Assembly: GCA_905215225.1 (NCBI GenBank)
Contig: CAJMPM010000079.1
Coordinates: 1-6,833 of the forward strand
Length of the DNA stretch: 6,833 nt
Reading direction: 5' to 3'
Source of the DNA: an uncultured bacterium
GTDB taxonomy: Bacteria; Actinomycetota; Coriobacteriia; Coriobacteriales; Coriobacteriaceae
The notes under the pieces were generated by a model, which made no database searches, was not told the DNA's origin, and saw nothing but the letters and a program-made list of their open reading frames with translations. The position numbers were made by a program, and so were the translations under genes. How positions within the stretch are numbered: the stretch's first letter is position 1; each line of letters opens with the position of its first letter. This document shows, one piece after another, positions 5,920 through 6,833 of the stretch.

Positions 5920-6720
5920 CTAGCCTGTCACGTAATACCAGACCACGTTGTCGCCGTTTGAGAGAACGTAGTTGCTGCAGGCTGTCATGGGCGTTGTGCC
6001 GTTGACGGAATAACACCAGCCGCTACCGCTTCCATAGTTTTCATCCTTCTCGGCCAGGCCACCGATGGCGGCAACATAAGTGCCAAACGACGAGCCACGC
6101 GCATTTATAGAAATACCCAGCGCGCAGAGAGCGTCGTAGGCAGTTGCTCCCTCATTAAAGGTGTAGGTACCACCAGCGGACACAGGATTGCCCACAGCGC
6201 TCGAAGTAACCGAGACAGTCACGGTAACGTAGCTAGACTCCTGAGAGACGCTCTGGTTGCCCGAGGGGGCATTACTGTTATCAGGAACGGCAGAAGGCCC
6301 ACCGGACGTTGCCGAATTCTGAGAAGCCGACTGACTGTTGTCAGTCTTATTATTTCCCGCTCCTTTTTCGCCGGACTTCTTGCTATCCGAGTTCTTGTCC
6401 GATTCCTTGTCCGAAGACTCGGAATCTTTCTTGGAGTCAGATTTGTCAGAACCCCTAGACCCGTCATTCGTATCATCAGAAGATTTGGAATCCTTGGACC
6501 CGGCCTTGCCCGAAGCGACAGTCGAGCCGGACCCATTGCCATCCTTGGCGACGATGCTCTCCCCCGCCACGGTCTGGACGATCCAATCAATGGACCAAGC
6601 ACCGCTCTCGGAGGGATGAACAAAGCCCAGAGAGACCACGATCAGAACGACGCATGCGGCAGTCAGAACGCCAAGGAGCGCCTTCCGTCGAGGAGCGGAC
6701 GCCGCCGAAGCGGCGCCCAT
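5920..6720 (-). CDS. Membrane-anchored extracellular DUF4430 (transcobalamin C-terminal-like) protein
   Basis: The product is 266 residues from ATG 6720. RRK (11-13) and one hydrophobic segment (about 14-34) form a signal anchor. Residues 60-163 are a low-complexity Ser/Asp/Lys/Asn/Gly linker, suited to spanning the cell wall. The C-terminal domain (about 164-266) fits DUF4430 / transcobalamin-like C-terminal: YVTVTVSV strand, TYTFNEGATAYDAL (185-198), FGTYVAAIGG (212-221), GSGWCYSVNGTTPM (232-245) and the end block LSNGDNVVWYYV (253-264). In this family the domain is linked to capture of cobalamin or other small ligands, often next to ECF-type transporters; the ligand here is unknown. No LPXTG motif is present. 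ATG 6720 has no SD and lies 10 bases after the stop of an upstream frame. A better start with SD lies at 6795 but is cut off by TAG at 6780-6778, so the gene may be impaired or shortened. Confidence 0.85.
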   Translation of the reverse strand: MGAASAASAPRRKALLGVLTAACVVLIVVSLGFVHPSESGAWSIDWIVQTVAGESIVAKDGNGSGSTVASGKAGSKDSKSSDDTNDGSRGSDKSDSKKDSESSDKESDKNSDSKKSGEKGAGNNKTDNSQSASQNSATSGGPSAVPDNSNAPSGNQSVSQESSYVTVTVSVTSSAVGNPVSAGGTYTFNEGATAYDALCALGISINARGSSFGTYVAAIGGLAEKDENYGSGSGWCYSVNGTTPMTACSNYVLSNGDNVVWYYVTG

Positions 6721-6795
6721 TTGCTTTGGATCATCGAGCTGGATAAACGAGGAGTCGGGCTGTTGCCCGTTGGTCTCCTAGGGCATATCGGGCAT
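6721..6795 (-). other. Interrupted upstream start of the DUF4430 gene (ATG with SD, then in-frame amber codon)
   Basis: On the minus strand AAGGG (6808-6804) is followed after 8 bases by ATG (6795-6793) and, three codons on, another ATG (6786-6784). Both are in frame with the DUF4430 gene, but TAG stands at 6780-6778. The 19 codons from there to the ATG at 6720 encode ETNGQQPDSSFIQLDDPKQ and use the preferred G/C-ending codons typical of coding sequence. This suggests the original protein began here and that one change, such as CAG to TAG, cut the start off. Confidence 0.5.
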
Positions 6796-6832
6796 TACCG
6801 TCACCCTTGCCGCGCTTGGTCAGCACGAAGAC
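6731..6832 (-). CDS. Partial C-terminus of an upstream minus-strand gene (probably membrane protein)
   Basis: One of the three minus-strand frames is open from the window edge to TGA at 6733-6731 and gives 33 residues. The first dozen (VFVLTKRGKGDG) use highly preferred codons and look like the end of a membrane helix with a basic cytoplasmic tail. The remaining residues, from about 6792 on, use less favoured codons (CGA, CTA, GGA, GCA, ACA), as expected where another frame, that of the DUF4430 gene, is the coding one. The true end of the gene may therefore have been nearer 6795. It runs the same way as the DUF4430 gene and probably shares its transcript. An ECF transporter component would fit the context but cannot be shown from this fragment. 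Confidence 0.45.
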   Translation of the reverse strand, partial: VFVLTKRGKGDGNARYALGDQRATARLLVYPAR

Positions 6833-6833
6833 G

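Noticed and set aside
6646..6672. Lipobox (LTAAC) in the DUF4430 protein
   Set aside because: The Cys (residue 23) lies in the middle of the hydrophobic segment and the -3 residue is Thr, so lipoprotein processing is unlikely.

Overview
The window looks like a chromosomal segment of a GC-rich, low-complexity-regulated Gram-positive bacterium, most likely Coriobacteriia (Collinsella-like). This is an inference: coding regions strongly prefer G/C in third positions, Shine-Dalgarno (SD) sites are of the AAGGAG type, there is a Firmicutes-type class III fructose-1,6-bisphosphatase, a DegV fatty-acid-binding protein, and a surface DUF4430 protein. No mobile-element genes, CRISPR array, tRNA or rRNA were seen.

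Layout from left to right. (1) 24-1115 (+): a TIM-barrel protein of an uncharacterised family, with long extra N- and C-terminal tails, closed by a strong terminator (1126-1164) that also faces the next, convergent gene. (2) 1223-2113 (-): a DegV/FakB-type protein. (3) 2114-2430: a divergent intergenic region holding a likely extended -10 promoter for degV and three copies of TTTACCAA. (4) 2431-4347 (+): class III fructose-1,6-bisphosphatase, followed on the same strand by two small four-helix GtrA-family membrane proteins (4426-4821 and 5041-5448). The second probably has its own transcription or translation signals, and its run ends at a strong terminator (5475-5512). (5) 5527-5851: a non-coding array of about 5.3 degenerate 62-bp units, described below. 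(6) 5858-5899: a terminator for the minus-strand gene. (7) 5920-6720 (-): an exported, membrane-anchored DUF4430 (transcobalamin C-terminal-like) protein with a long Ser/Asp/Lys linker, preceded by the partial 3' end of another minus-strand gene that runs off the window.

The most unusual structure is the array at 5527-5851. It holds eleven 14-bp near-palindromic sites of the form GGAA-N6-TCCC, alternating in orientation, with start-to-start steps of 32 and 30 bp that sum to an exact 62-bp period over nearly all of the array. The sequence between the sites is much more diverged than the spacing. Because 62 is not a multiple of 3, it is not a protein repeat. The array lies between two converging intrinsic terminators, so neither flanking transcript should normally cross it; this points to a DNA-level role or to a REP-like repeat family. 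I do not recognise it as a named element.

Two start regions also look disturbed. The DUF4430 gene has an upstream in-frame ATG with a good SD, cut off by an amber codon after five codons, and then 19 codons of coding-like sequence before the usable ATG. The second gtrA is preceded in frame by a copy of the first gtrA's start (14 bp identical) that ends at once in TAA.
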